Positions 7,983-17,459 of a stretch of DNA of 64,000 bases are shown here, piece by piece. The translations under genes and the position numbers were made by a program. Below the pieces are notes generated by a model. The model saw only the letters and a list, made by a program, of their open reading frames with translations, was not told the DNA's origin and did no database searches. How positions within the stretch are numbered: position 1 is the first letter of the stretch; each line of letters opens with the position of its first letter. The stretch is from an uncultured delta proteobacterium (GTDB lineage: Bacteria; Myxococcota; Myxococcia; Myxococcales; 40CM-4-68-19), in contig CAIWCD010000052.1 of NCBI GenBank assembly GCA_903911145.1, positions 1 to 64,000 of the forward strand. Direction: 5' to 3'.

Positions 7983-9266
7983 TCACACCCGCCGCAGGGT
8001 GAGCAAGGCAAGCTCTGGAGGGACGCCCAATCGAACGGGCGCCGCGCCGACGACGCCCATCCCTCGATGCACATAGAGCTGCGTGCCACGCTCCGAATAG
8101 AGACCCGTCGTGTGCCGACCGAGCAGCCGGGCCGGACTGGCTGCAGGAGACCAGGCGATCTGTCCACCGTGCGTGTGGCCCGACAGAACGAGTTGCGCGC
8201 CCGCCTCTGCGCAGAGGCCGAACAAACCCGGGCGATGCGCGAGAACGATGCGCGTCTCCTCTGGAGCAGCGCCAGCAAGCGCGCGGACAGCATCGACGTC
8301 GCCGCCTGCGTCGCGCACGAGCGGGTCATCGACGCCACCAAGCCAGAGCGAGCCGCGACCACGAACAATGCGCGCGCCCGTGTTGCGCAGCAGCGTCTGC
8401 CCCGCGTCGCGGATGCCGCGAATCGCCGCCCGCTCACCCGCGTAGTAGTCGTGATTTCCCAGCACCGCGAAGGTGCCGAGCTTGCCATGCAGCGACTCGA
8501 ACGCGCGCGCATATGGCCGCGCCGCGTGGCCGCTGGCGTCGAGAAGATCGCCGGTGAAGACGATCAGATCGACCTCGTGCAGCGCGGCTGCTTTCGCGAA
8601 CTGCCGCATGCGCTCCTCGGTGATCAGCGCGCCGGCGTGGATATCCGAGAGTTGCAGGATGGTCAGACCATCGAGGTCCGGGTCCAGACCTGAAAGCGCG
8701 ATCTCGACTCGCGTGACCTGCGGGATCTGTTCCGCTTCACGAATGCCTCGACCGATCGCGAACGCGGTGGCGCCGAGCAGCACCTGCGCCGAGCGGGCGA
8801 GAAAGATCCGGCGAGCCGGAGAGAGCGCGTGGGGATCGACCGGTGCCGCAGCGGGAAAGGCCGGCTCGCTCTCGGGTGCCGAGGCGATCTCGCTTGCTGC
8901 GGGGAGATCGGGACGCGGCGACGGCAGGGCCTCGACTGGGCGCGCTCGGCGGTCTGGCCAGCGACGCACAAGAGCGCGCACGCCAGCGAGGGAGAACAGC
9001 AGCGGCAACCCGAAGAGGAGCCATGCCAGAAGCGGTTCAACCAGCGACCAACGCAGCGGTGCAACAAACTCGACGCCAGCGCGGATGGCGAGAAAATGCA
9101 CGGGCAGTGCGAGCGTCGCAGCGCCCATGGCGCCACCGAGACGTCGCCGGGCGCGCGCCTGATCCGGCCGCGCGAAGAAGATCGACGAGAGAACGCGGTG
9201 CAGCCCGAGTTGCACGAGGAAGAAGACCACCAGGATGGGCACGAGGCGCAGCGCGTGGAGAGACAT
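7983..9266 (-). CDS. Membrane-anchored metallophosphoesterase
   Basis: A 427-residue calcineurin-like phosphoesterase of the YaeI/YkuE type. The N-terminal third has about three hydrophobic segments and then a Pro/Ala-rich linker. An ARRIFLARSAQVLLGATAFA stretch resembles a twin-arginine signal placed internally. The catalytic domain shows LQLSDIHAGALI, FTGDLLD, GNHDYY and SGHTHGGQ, which supply the two-metal ligands. Start ATG 9266 shares one base with the rnc stop (TGATG). Substrate unknown; homologs act on lipid or nucleotide phosphates. It is not an obvious LpxH. Confidence 0.85.
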   Translation of the reverse strand: MSLHALRLVPILVVFFLVQLGLHRVLSSIFFARPDQARARRRLGGAMGAATLALPVHFLAIRAGVEFVAPLRWSLVEPLLAWLLFGLPLLFSLAGVRALVRRWPDRRARPVEALPSPRPDLPAASEIASAPESEPAFPAAAPVDPHALSPARRIFLARSAQVLLGATAFAIGRGIREAEQIPQVTRVEIALSGLDPDLDGLTILQLSDIHAGALITEERMRQFAKAAALHEVDLIVFTGDLLDASGHAARPYARAFESLHGKLGTFAVLGNHDYYAGERAAIRGIRDAGQTLLRNTGARIVRGRGSLWLGGVDDPLVRDAGGDVDAVRALAGAAPEETRIVLAHRPGLFGLCAEAGAQLVLSGHTHGGQIAWSPAASPARLLGRHTTGLYSERGTQLYVHRGMGVVGAAPVRLGVPPELALLTLRRV

Positions 9267-10168
9267 CAACTCTCGCCCGACCCGTCACGGGGCACACCGC
9301 GAGTCGCGGCGATCGCATCGTCCACGCCCGCAGCCAACGACCGCTCGCCCGCGCCCAGTGCGGCCGGGAGCAGCACAGAACCCGGAGGCGCCACAGCATC
9401 TGCACGCGTAGAGGCCGCAGAAAGCTCGTCATCGAGATCGGTCCTCGCGAGAGCCTCGCGCGCGGCCGCCTGCTCTGCGTCCTTCTTGCTGCGGCCCTGC
9501 CCGCGGCCCAGCGTCGTTCCGCGAAAACCGACCTCCACCTCGAACGTGCGCGCATGCTCCGGCCCAGGCGCAGCGAGGGTCTGGTACGTCGGCGCAACGC
9601 GATACCGGCTCTGCACGCGCTCCTGCAACTCCGTCTTGTGATCGCGCCCCAGCGCGCCCGCGAGCGCCTGATCGAACAGTGGCGCGAAGAGGCGATCAAC
9701 GGCCTGCCCCGCAGCCGCAAGGCCACTCGAGAGAAAGACCGCCGCGATCGATGCCTCGACGGCATCGGCGAGGAGATTCTGCTTGTCGCGACCTCCGCCC
9801 CGCTCTTCTCCACGGCCGAGGAGAAGCAGCTCACCGAGACCGACCGTTCGCGCCACGCCCGCGAGCGCTTCGGCGTTGACCAGCGCGGCCCGCAGCCGCG
9901 TCAGCGCGCCTTCCGCGTAGGACGGAAATCGATCGCAGCAGCGCTGCGAGATGAGCAGCCCGAGCACTGAATCACCGAGAAACTCGAGCCGTTCGTTTGA
10001 GTGCAGACCATCGACAGGATGGCGCTGCTCGTGCAGCCAACTGCTGTGGCGCAGCGCCTCGAGCGCGAGCTCCTCGCGCAGAGTTCCAGGAGGAAGCCCG
10101 AGGCGATTGGTCAGCGAGAGCGCGCGCTCGGCATCAGCGGAGAGAGGAGGTGCTGCGGACTCGGTCAC
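9266..10168 (-). CDS. rnc: Ribonuclease III
   Basis: Double-strand-specific endoribonuclease that processes rRNA precursors and some mRNAs. The signature NERLEFLGDSVLG is at residues 58-70, a second catalytic Glu/Asp region is KQNLLADAVEASIAAVF, and a double-stranded RNA-binding domain (KTELQERVQ...GRSKKDAEQAAAREAL) follows. The 300-residue protein has about 60 extra C-terminal residues without a recognised domain. The GTG at 10168 overlaps the stop of the upstream lipoprotein gene (GTGA). It is notable that an rRNA-maturing enzyme shares the transcription unit direction with the rRNA promoters at the window edge. Confidence 0.95.
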   Translation of the reverse strand: MTESAAPPLSADAERALSLTNRLGLPPGTLREELALEALRHSSWLHEQRHPVDGLHSNERLEFLGDSVLGLLISQRCCDRFPSYAEGALTRLRAALVNAEALAGVARTVGLGELLLLGRGEERGGGRDKQNLLADAVEASIAAVFLSSGLAAAGQAVDRLFAPLFDQALAGALGRDHKTELQERVQSRYRVAPTYQTLAAPGPEHARTFEVEVGFRGTTLGRGQGRSKKDAEQAAAREALARTDLDDELSAASTRADAVAPPGSVLLPAALGAGERSLAAGVDDAIAATRGVPRDGSGES

Positions 10169-10890
10169 CGCGCCATCTCGAACTGCACGTCGAACAGCAG
10201 ATCGGCGGCGCCGAGCGGCATCGCAGAATTGACAGCCGAGTCGATCGGCAGATGCAGCACGACGAAGATTGCAAACGGCGTCTTCGCGAAGATGAATTGC
10301 TGCAGTGCGAGTTGCGCGTCGGCACCGAAGATCAGCGTCTGCGGCGAAGCGGTCCAGCCTCCGTCGGTCGGCGCACAAGTACCGCCAAGAGGACCGGCAT
10401 CGCAGCCGCCGGCCATGCTGGTCATCGTTTCCGGATACGCGCCGCTCGCAAGCGGAGCGACGCCCGGGTCAGTGATCGACGTCGCGCTCGATGGCCCGAC
10501 GAACAGCTCGATCATCGTCGGCGTCGGCGTCAGCTGCGTGCCATCCGGACTCGACACGATCACTTGCGCCCAGTGTGGCCGTAGCCCCGAGTACGCGGAG
10601 GTGTCGATGTTGGCGCCCGCGAGATCGATCTTGTTCTCGGCGACGATCGGCAGATCAAGGAGCAGGCGCGGCGCGCTCGCAGGCCAACCATCGGCGGGCA
10701 GGAATCCGCCGACAGCGCTCAGCAACTCAGGCGCCATCTTCATCTGCAGCGCGTAGCGGGCCGCGTCCGACGTGAAGATGTCGTGCACGTTCATGTCGAC
10801 GCGCTCGGGCGCGCAGGCCGAAGCGAGAGCTGCGACGGTGGCGAGCGTGACAGGTGCGAAGCGGGCGAGGTTCGGTCGGCAAGAAAACAT
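10165..10890 (-). CDS. Putative lipoprotein, unknown function
   Basis: A 241-residue protein with a short positive N-terminus, a hydrophobic stretch and the lipobox LASAC, so it is probably exported and lipidated. No catalytic domain is recognised. The mature part contains Pro/Thr-rich loops and two Cys close together (GGCDAGPLGGTCAP) that could form a disulfide. ATG 10890 is chosen because it places the signal at the N-terminus. It sits between meaB (11 nt gap) and rnc (4-nt overlap). I cannot assign a role. Confidence 0.75.
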   Translation of the reverse strand: MFSCRPNLARFAPVTLATVAALASACAPERVDMNVHDIFTSDAARYALQMKMAPELLSAVGGFLPADGWPASAPRLLLDLPIVAENKIDLAGANIDTSAYSGLRPHWAQVIVSSPDGTQLTPTPTMIELFVGPSSATSITDPGVAPLASGAYPETMTSMAGGCDAGPLGGTCAPTDGGWTASPQTLIFGADAQLALQQFIFAKTPFAIFVVLHLPIDSAVNSAMPLGAADLLFDVQFEMAR

Positions 10891-10901
10891 GGCGCGGGAG
10901 A

Positions 10902-11858
10902 CTACTCGCGCGCGGCCGCATCCGCTACGCCATACGGATCGATCTCGCGTCTCGCGATGCGCGCTGCGAGTTGATCGAGTTGCGCACCCTGCTGCGCGAG
11001 ACGGTGAAGCGCGACGCGCAGGAGCCTCTCGCGAAGGAGCCGCACCAACTCCTCCTTCGCTCGCATCGTCTCTCGCGCGAGCAGGCCAGGCCCAGACGCG
11101 AGCATCTGGTGGTGGCGCGCAATCGCGTCCCACAACTCGACCGTTCCTTCATCTCGCGCGGCGACCGTCTTGATGATCGGGATCTCCCACGGCACGACGT
11201 CGCTCGGCGTGAGCATCGCGTGGTTGAGCTCGAGCATGTGCACCAGATCGCGCACGGTCCGCTCCGCCCCTTCGCGATCGGCCTTGTTCACCGCGAAGAT
11301 GTCGGCGACTTCGAGAATGCCCGCCTTGATCGCCTGGATGTCATCGCCGAGGCCTGGAACAACGACGACGACCGTGGTGTGAGCAAGCCGGCAGACCTCG
11401 ACCTCGTCCTGCCCGACGCCGACAGTCTCGATGAGGATCACGTCCTTGCCCATCGCATCGAGCACCCGCACGCAGTCGCCCGTCGCGCGCGACAGGCCGC
11501 CAAGCTGTCCGCGCGTCGCCATCGAGCGGATGAAGACGCCGGCGTCGAGCGCGTGATCCTGCATGCGCAGTCGATCGCCGAGGATCGCCCCTCCGGTAAA
11601 CGGACTGGTCGGATCGACCGCGAGCACGCCGACGGTCTTGCCGAGCTTGCGCAGATGCGCGATCAGCCGATCGACGAGCGTGCTTTTGCCCGCGCCCGGA
11701 TTTCCCGTGATGCCGACGATCTGCGCGCGACCGGTGTGAGGAAAGATGGCGCGCAACTCGGGCTCTGCCGATGGCTGCCCATCGTCGACCAGCCGCATCA
11801 GTCGTGCGGCGGCGCGCACATCGCCCGCAAGAACGCGCGCCGCGAGTTCGCCGCTCAC
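10902..11858 (-). CDS. meaB: Methylmalonyl-CoA mutase-associated GTPase MeaB
   Basis: G3E-family GTPase that protects and reloads adenosylcobalamin-dependent methylmalonyl-CoA mutase. The P-loop GNPGAGKST is at residues 52-60, followed by VDPTSPFTGGAILGDRLRM, the switch IETVGVGQDEVEV and the base-recognition NKADREGAE. The 318-residue length fits. No mutase gene is in this window, but an acyl-CoA carboxylase beta subunit lies about 9 kb away, consistent with a propionyl-CoA route in the cell. The GTG start overlaps the upstream gene (GTGA). Confidence 0.95.
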   Translation of the reverse strand: MSGELAARVLAGDVRAAARLMRLVDDGQPSAEPELRAIFPHTGRAQIVGITGNPGAGKSTLVDRLIAHLRKLGKTVGVLAVDPTSPFTGGAILGDRLRMQDHALDAGVFIRSMATRGQLGGLSRATGDCVRVLDAMGKDVILIETVGVGQDEVEVCRLAHTTVVVVVPGLGDDIQAIKAGILEVADIFAVNKADREGAERTVRDLVHMLELNHAMLTPSDVVPWEIPIIKTVAARDEGTVELWDAIARHHQMLASGPGLLARETMRAKEELVRLLRERLLRVALHRLAQQGAQLDQLAARIARREIDPYGVADAAARE

Positions 11859-12943
11859 GGCCCCTCCGCGACGCCGTCCTCGGTGCGAATGATCACCGCG
11901 CGATAGACAGGGGTGCCTTCGTTCCCCTTGCCGTCGTAGCGAACGACCGCCTCGATCCCATCGGGAGGCGCGACGAATCGACGATCACGACCAGCGCGCT
12001 GGAGCAGCTTGGGCGAGAAGCGAATCGATGCGTCACCAGAATCGCTGTGCAGCGGCACGAGCAGTCCGTTCGCCCCGCCCTCCTTCTGCACATCTCCAAC
12101 CGCGATCCCGTGGAGCGTGAGGTGGAAGAGCGGCGCGTCGTTCTGCAACTCTTCGCCCTCCTCTGCCTTGCGCGTGGCGAGCAGCACCGGCGTGCCTTCG
12201 GCGATCCGGCGACCGCGCCGCCGCATCGCTTCGGTAAAGAGCTGCGCAGGAGATTGCTGGCCGTCGGCGAGCAGCTTCGTGTCGATGAGGAACTGCTCAC
12301 GTCCATCGTCGCGCTTGACGAACGGGACCCCCGCGTAGCGTCCCAGCAGTTCGATGTGCTCGCGATCCTGTCCGCCGTAGACCTCTGACTGCGCGCAGAA
12401 GAAGCAGTTCGTATCGACCATGCTCAACGCGCTGCCGGCGTTTCCCGAGACGGTGCGATCGCCCTGATCGAGATCGAGCGTGCGGCCGTGAATCGAAGAG
12501 AGCGCACTCTGCGCGCGCGTCGCGATATCCGTCTCCCCGTGGGAACGCGCCGAGAGCGCAACCGCAGCGAGCGAGCGGCAGAGCGCATCATCGAATGAGC
12601 CCGTCTTGGTGGTGATCGGCGCCCGCACATGCGCCCGGGCCTGGTGCTCGAGCACCGTGATGAGCAACGAACGAGCGCGCTTGTCGTCCCCTTCACGATG
12701 CCAGCAGTTCGCCGCTTCGCGACCATCATCGTCAGCGCTCGACTCGCCGGGACGCATCGGCAACCCGCTCGACTTCTCCTGCGCCCACTGCTCGAGCGAT
12801 GCGCAGCCCGCCTTGTCTGCACGCACCGCAGCGAGATTTCGCGGCGGCATATAGCAGGCAGTCATCGCGGCAGAGACCAGCACGCCACGCACGCAGATCC
12901 GCGCCCAGTGCGGACGCGCCGTCTCAGCGCGTGACACGATCAT
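11855..12943 (-). CDS. Putative lipoprotein, unknown function
   Basis: A 362-residue protein with an N-terminal hydrophobic stretch ending MTACYMPP, a slightly irregular lipobox, so outer-membrane lipidation is possible. The middle has a short CFFCAQSEVYGGQ segment; the rest shows no familiar fold. ATG 12943 overlaps the TGA of the acyl-CoA dehydrogenase gene (ATGA), which fixes the start despite an open frame upstream. It lies between the dehydrogenase and meaB. Function unknown. Confidence 0.72.
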   Translation of the reverse strand: MIVSRAETARPHWARICVRGVLVSAAMTACYMPPRNLAAVRADKAGCASLEQWAQEKSSGLPMRPGESSADDDGREAANCWHREGDDKRARSLLITVLEHQARAHVRAPITTKTGSFDDALCRSLAAVALSARSHGETDIATRAQSALSSIHGRTLDLDQGDRTVSGNAGSALSMVDTNCFFCAQSEVYGGQDREHIELLGRYAGVPFVKRDDGREQFLIDTKLLADGQQSPAQLFTEAMRRRGRRIAEGTPVLLATRKAEEGEELQNDAPLFHLTLHGIAVGDVQKEGGANGLLVPLHSDSGDASIRFSPKLLQRAGRDRRFVAPPDGIEAVVRYDGKGNEGTPVYRAVIIRTEDGVAEGP

Positions 12944-14082
12944 GACTTGAACATCTCGCGCGCGATCACGACCCGCTGGATCTCGCTGGTGCCCTCGCCG
13001 ATCGTGCAGAGCTTGACGTCGCGATAGATGCGCTCGACGAGAAACTCGCGCGTGAAGCCATAGCCGCCGTGGATCTGCACGCCGTTCGCCGCCGCCCGGC
13101 ACGCCGCTTCGCTCGCGAAGAGCTTGCCCATCGCGGCCGCCTGCGAATAGGGCTGGCCCGCGTCGCAGAGCGCCGCTGCGCGCATCACCATCAAGCGCGC
13201 CGCGTCGAGCTCCGTCGCCATGTCGGCCATCATGAAGCGCAGCGACTGGAACTCCGCGATCGGCTTGCCGAACGCCTGCCGCTCCTTCGCATACGCGACG
13301 GACTCCTCAAGCGCACCGCGGCCGAGACCGATCGAGAGCGCGCCAATGGTGATGCGGCCTTTGTCGAGAATCTTGAGCGTGTCGATGAAGCCCTGGCCGA
13401 CCTCACCGACGCGATTCTCGTCGGGCACGAACACGTCCTCGAAGACGAGTTCGGCCGTGTCGGACGACCGCATTCCGAGCTTGCCGTGGAGCTGCCGCTG
13501 CGAAAACCCCTTCATCGACTTGTCGAGGATGAACGCGGTCACCCCCTTCTGCTTCTTCGACGCATCGGTCATCGCGAGAACGAGGAAAGACCCGCCGACG
13601 CTGCCCTGCGTGATGAACATCTTGGCGCCGTTGAGAACCCATCCGTCACCCTTGCGCACGGCCGACGTGCGCATGCCGGCCGCATCTGAACCCGAGCCGG
13701 GCTCGGTGAGGCCCCACGCTGCGAGCGTCTTTCCTGCGGCGATATCGGGGATGTACTTCGCGCGCTGCGCGTCGTTGCCGAACCGCAGGATGTGCGAGGT
13801 GCCGAGGCCGTTGTGCGAAGCGACCGTGAGCGCGAGCGAACCATCCCAGCGCGCGATCTCCTCGATGACAATCGCCATCGACTGCGCATCAAGCGCCGAG
13901 CCACCGAGCTCCTCGGGCACCGTCATGCCCATGAGCCCGAGCTCGCCAAGCTGCGCGACCACCTCGTGCGGAAACTTCTCTTCGCGATCCCACTCACCCG
14001 CGTACGGCTTCACTTCGCGGATGCAGAAATCGCGCACCATCGCCACCAGCTTGCGCTGGCTGTCAGTCATATCGAAGTTCAC
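12940..14082 (-). CDS. Acyl-CoA dehydrogenase
   Basis: FAD-dependent alpha,beta-dehydrogenation of an acyl-CoA, passing electrons to ETF. The 380 residues match the short/medium-chain family. Conserved parts are WGLTEPGSGSDAAGMRTSA, the FITQGSVGG flavin region, and IGEGTSEIQR near the C-terminus, where Glu363 is in the position of the catalytic base of SCAD-type enzymes. Start is GTG 14082. The presence of MeaB two genes downstream and a carboxylase further on suggests branched- or odd-chain acyl-CoA degradation, but chain specificity is not visible. Confidence 0.93.
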   Translation of the reverse strand: MNFDMTDSQRKLVAMVRDFCIREVKPYAGEWDREEKFPHEVVAQLGELGLMGMTVPEELGGSALDAQSMAIVIEEIARWDGSLALTVASHNGLGTSHILRFGNDAQRAKYIPDIAAGKTLAAWGLTEPGSGSDAAGMRTSAVRKGDGWVLNGAKMFITQGSVGGSFLVLAMTDASKKQKGVTAFILDKSMKGFSQRQLHGKLGMRSSDTAELVFEDVFVPDENRVGEVGQGFIDTLKILDKGRITIGALSIGLGRGALEESVAYAKERQAFGKPIAEFQSLRFMMADMATELDAARLMVMRAAALCDAGQPYSQAAAMGKLFASEAACRAAANGVQIHGGYGFTREFLVERIYRDVKLCTIGEGTSEIQRVVIAREMFKS

Positions 14083-14100
14083 GTTCCGGCCCTTCTCGAT

Positions 14101-15825
14101 CTATTTGCGAACCTGGAACTCGCCGGCAGCGAGCGGCTCGGGGTTTTCTGCATCCTCTCCCTGCCGATAGAGCCACAGGTCGAAGATGTGTTTGCCGCCG
14201 CCCAACTCCGCGAGCAGCGCGCCGTACTCCTGCTTCACATCGATGACAACCTGATCCGCATCGTTCGCAAGCGGCGGATCGTAGATGACCTGCTTGCGTC
14301 GAACGCCGTCGATCCAGAGCTCCTGGTAGACCTCGCCCGATTTGGTCGGCCCGACCTGGTGCGCGAGATAGCAGCGCGCGTTCATCTCTTCGGAGAACGC
14401 GAACCCAGTGCGAACAGCAGCGGCGTCCTCCTGTCCTGCCTCGAGCTCATGCAGAGAGAAGACGCAGTTTCCATAGCCGCCCGACGTCTGCACACGCTTG
14501 AGCTGCGGCGCAGGCGCACCCGGATAGACCCAGCCCTTGCTGGGCACGCGCCAGGTCGACTTCGAACTCTTCGAAGACCAGAGATAGGTGAGGACGGCGC
14601 CGCCGACCGCTGCCGCACCGAGCGCACCGACGAGGATGCCCACCCACGCGCGCGATGGCTTCGCGACGATCTGCGGCTCCGCCTGCGGGTCTGAGCGCTG
14701 CGGCTGTGTCGGAACCCGACTCGGCGCTTGGACCGCCGCGCCTGGATTCGAGCGGGGCTGCTGCCGATTGGGATTGCTGGTTGGAACCGGGGCCCGCAAA
14801 GGAGCCGCCGAGACGCCAGCGGTCGGACTGGTCGCGGAAGGCGGGCGCACATCGGACGGCCGCGGGCGGCCCGGATCCGAGCGGGGAAGTCGCGCCTCAA
14901 CCGTCTGGGCCGACGGCACCGGAGCCGCCGTGGCCTTGATCGAAACGGGACGCGCGACACCGACGCTCGCCTCATCGGGCGCACGCCCGCCAAGGCTTTT
15001 CGGGAATGAATCGATCGCGTCGATCAGCTCCTGGCAACTCTGGAAGCGGGCAGCCGGCTGCTTGGAACACATCTTCTCGATCAATTGGATGACGCGCTCG
15101 TCGACGTTGGGAACGAGCGGGCGAAGATCCGGAAGAGGATTCTTCACCTGCATCAACATCACGTCGACCTTGCTCTTCGCCTCGAACGGCCGCTTGCCCG
15201 TGAGCAGATGGAACGCGGTGATGCCGAGCGAATAGATGTCCGTGCGCGCGTCGATGGTCTGCCCCATCGCCTGCTCGGGGCTCATGTAATACGGCGTGCC
15301 GAGCACGGTCTGGCCCGTCAGATCCTTCTTCGCGTCAAGCGCCTTGGCGATGCCGAAGTCGAGGATCTTCACCTCTCCCGCCGCCGACATCATCAAGTTG
15401 GCCGGCTTGATGTCGCGGTGGATGACGCTGTTGGCGTGGGCCTTCTTCAGACCCTCGGCGGTGTAGTGAATCACCGAGATGAGCGATGCCTGCGGCAGCG
15501 GCGACATCTTGAGCACCGCGTCGAGCGGCTTGCCGTCGAAGTACTCCATCACGATGTAGGGATCGCCCGCCTCGTCATCCGAACCGACGATCTCGTAGAT
15601 CTGGATGATGCTCGGGTGCATGATCTTCGCGAGCACCTGCGCTTCGCGGCGGAACCGCTCCACGTACTTGGGCTCGCGATGCGTGAGCACCTTGACCGCG
15701 ACGAAGCGATCGAGTTGCGGATCGGTTGCGCGATAGACCGCGCCCATCCCGCCCTGTCCAAGCAGGACCGGGTCTGTGTAGCGGCCGAAGCTCTGAGGTG
15801 CTTCTCGCCCCTCGGGCACCGACAT
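14101..15825 (-). CDS. Membrane-anchored Ser/Thr protein kinase (Pkn family)
   Basis: A 574-residue Hanks-type kinase. The glycine loop GQGGMGAVYRA is at about 23-33, ATP-binding Lys45, catalytic HRDIKPANLM at 136-145 and DFG at 157-159, with an APE-like SPEQAMGQ; all key residues are present. After a Pro/Ser-rich linker (about 290-385) comes one membrane helix (about 390-416) and an extracytoplasmic domain of about 155 residues of unknown type, with two Cys. ATG 15825 has GGAGG upstream. It is the first gene of the minus-strand run and could be its regulator only by position, not by evidence. Confidence 0.93.
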   Translation of the reverse strand: MSVPEGREAPQSFGRYTDPVLLGQGGMGAVYRATDPQLDRFVAVKVLTHREPKYVERFRREAQVLAKIMHPSIIQIYEIVGSDDEAGDPYIVMEYFDGKPLDAVLKMSPLPQASLISVIHYTAEGLKKAHANSVIHRDIKPANLMMSAAGEVKILDFGIAKALDAKKDLTGQTVLGTPYYMSPEQAMGQTIDARTDIYSLGITAFHLLTGKRPFEAKSKVDVMLMQVKNPLPDLRPLVPNVDERVIQLIEKMCSKQPAARFQSCQELIDAIDSFPKSLGGRAPDEASVGVARPVSIKATAAPVPSAQTVEARLPRSDPGRPRPSDVRPPSATSPTAGVSAAPLRAPVPTSNPNRQQPRSNPGAAVQAPSRVPTQPQRSDPQAEPQIVAKPSRAWVGILVGALGAAAVGGAVLTYLWSSKSSKSTWRVPSKGWVYPGAPAPQLKRVQTSGGYGNCVFSLHELEAGQEDAAAVRTGFAFSEEMNARCYLAHQVGPTKSGEVYQELWIDGVRRKQVIYDPPLANDADQVVIDVKQEYGALLAELGGGKHIFDLWLYRQGEDAENPEPLAAGEFQVRK

Positions 15826-15849
15826 GGAATCCGCCTCCGCGGCCCTCAC

Positions 15850-15974
15850 GCGATTGGAGGACCGCGCCTCTTATACCGCGAGGCGCGCGAGTGCGGCGAA
15901 ACTTGAACGAAGAAGTTGAACGAAGGTCGCAGCGGCCCCTTGGTATACGGTTCCGCTCCCTCGAGGAAAACCTG
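15850..15974. promoter_or_regulatory. Divergent intergenic region with tandem 13-mer
   Basis: This 125-bp gap separates the kinase gene (minus) from the membrane glycosyltransferase gene (plus), so it must hold promoters for both. A tandem imperfect repeat AACTTGAACGAAG / AAGTTGAACGAAG lies at about 15900-15925. On the minus strand a TATAAG could serve as a -10. No clear complete sigma70 pair is seen. Confidence 0.4.
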
Positions 15975-17426
15975 ATGCCAACCGATCGTTCGAGCGCGAA
16001 CGCAGCCACTCTCCCGACCACGCCGAGCGGGTGGATCGCCGAAATTGGCGGGGCGCTCGTGATGGCGTTGGCCGCGGCGGGCCTGCTCGCTGTTGCCTTC
16101 TGGATGCAGCGGCACGACTGGGAGTACGGTCGCGAGCGCTCTGCATTGATCGCGCTCTGCGCATTGCTCGTCTTCGTACTGCGATGGCCGTCTCGTCCGC
16201 TGAGGTTCTTCTCTTCGCGCGCGTTGATCGCCATCGCATGGATCGCGATGGCGACCGCGCTGGGCCTCGATTTGCGGGTCGGACTCGAAAGCGTAACGCA
16301 CGTACAGTCCACCGGTGAGATCCGCCTCGATCAGGGGCAGAATCTCCTGCGGTCATCGCAACTCCTGCTGCGCGGCGAGGATCCGTACGGCCGCGGCGCG
16401 CTGGTCGATCTCGAAGCGTACTCGACCCGCTTTCGCTCGCGCGTCGACGCAGGCCTCACTCCGCAAATTCCTCGGGAGCAGATCCGCGGAATGCTCGCAC
16501 GTTATGCGTTCCAGCCCGATCCCCAGCTGCGAGAACTTCTCCTGCCAACGCCGTCCGCGCCGCGCACGCCCGACGCAGAGTTGGAGTATTCGCTGCTCGG
16601 ACACAAGTACGGTCCGCTCCCCGTGCTGCTCGTGACTCCGTTCGTGCAGTTCGGGCGGGCCTGTATTCCCGCGCTGCAGCTCGTTGCGTTTTTCGGCTGG
16701 ATCGCCGCGCTCCTCTGGATGCTTCGCTCGCCTGCGCTGCGCTTGGCTCCTGGAGCGATTCCGATCGCACTCATGCTCGTGCTGATCGAGCCGCACGTCG
16801 CGCACAACTATCTCTACGACTCCGCTTCCGATGCCTGGGGACTCGCCTTCTGCGCGCTCGCGCTGGGTGCGCACCTGCGCGATCGGCGCCTGCTCAGCGG
16901 CGTCGCCGTAGCACTCGCGTTGGCCTGCAAGATCTTCCCGGCTGCACTCTTTCTTCCGCTGCTCGTCGTCGGCCCGTGGCCATCGATTCGGCGTGCGGGG
17001 CTTGCGTGCGTCGCCACACTGGCGGTGCTTTTCGGGCCATTTCTCCTCTGGGATGCACACGGACTCTGGCTCAATCTCGTCGCGTGGCCATCACTGATGG
17101 CGCCCGACAACACGGGCTGGATTTCCTATGTTCCGACCGCCGCGAGCACGATCCGGCTTTGCCTCACCGCGCTGCTCGCGGTCCTGTCGCTCGCAAACAT
17201 TCTGGGCCTCCGGCCTGCACGCGGACAGTCGCGGCTCTGGGCATTCGTGCGCGTCGACTCCGCGCGGCTGCCCGCCCATTTCGCGCTCGCGAGCGCCTGT
17301 GCTGTGCTCGCCGGGAGCGCGTTCCACAACAACTATGTGCCGTGGGTGACGAGCTGGAGTTTCTGCGCCATCACGATCGCCTTCGCGAGTTCGCGCGAAT
17401 CGAGCAGCGCCCCAGCCGTGACCTGA
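15975..17426 (+). CDS. Polytopic membrane protein, GT87/DUF2029-like glycosyltransferase
   Basis: A 483-residue protein with about ten hydrophobic segments. The long extracytoplasmic loop after the second to third helix (about residues 115-190, with GEDPYGRGALVDLEAY) and the acidic/aromatic pattern resemble GT-C polyprenyl-phosphate-dependent glycosyltransferases of the GT87/DUF2029 group. ATG 15975 follows GAGGAAA at good spacing. It converges with the GT-C gene at 17460 with 33 nt between stops. Substrate unknown; membrane glycan assembly is inferred. Confidence 0.7.
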   Translation: MPTDRSSANAATLPTTPSGWIAEIGGALVMALAAAGLLAVAFWMQRHDWEYGRERSALIALCALLVFVLRWPSRPLRFFSSRALIAIAWIAMATALGLDLRVGLESVTHVQSTGEIRLDQGQNLLRSSQLLLRGEDPYGRGALVDLEAYSTRFRSRVDAGLTPQIPREQIRGMLARYAFQPDPQLRELLLPTPSAPRTPDAELEYSLLGHKYGPLPVLLVTPFVQFGRACIPALQLVAFFGWIAALLWMLRSPALRLAPGAIPIALMLVLIEPHVAHNYLYDSASDAWGLAFCALALGAHLRDRRLLSGVAVALALACKIFPAALFLPLLVVGPWPSIRRAGLACVATLAVLFGPFLLWDAHGLWLNLVAWPSLMAPDNTGWISYVPTAASTIRLCLTALLAVLSLANILGLRPARGQSRLWAFVRVDSARLPAHFALASACAVLAGSAFHNNYVPWVTSWSFCAITIAFASSRESSSAPAVT

Positions 17427-17459
17427 AACTCGATTCGCTCAATGAGGATCAGCACGAGC

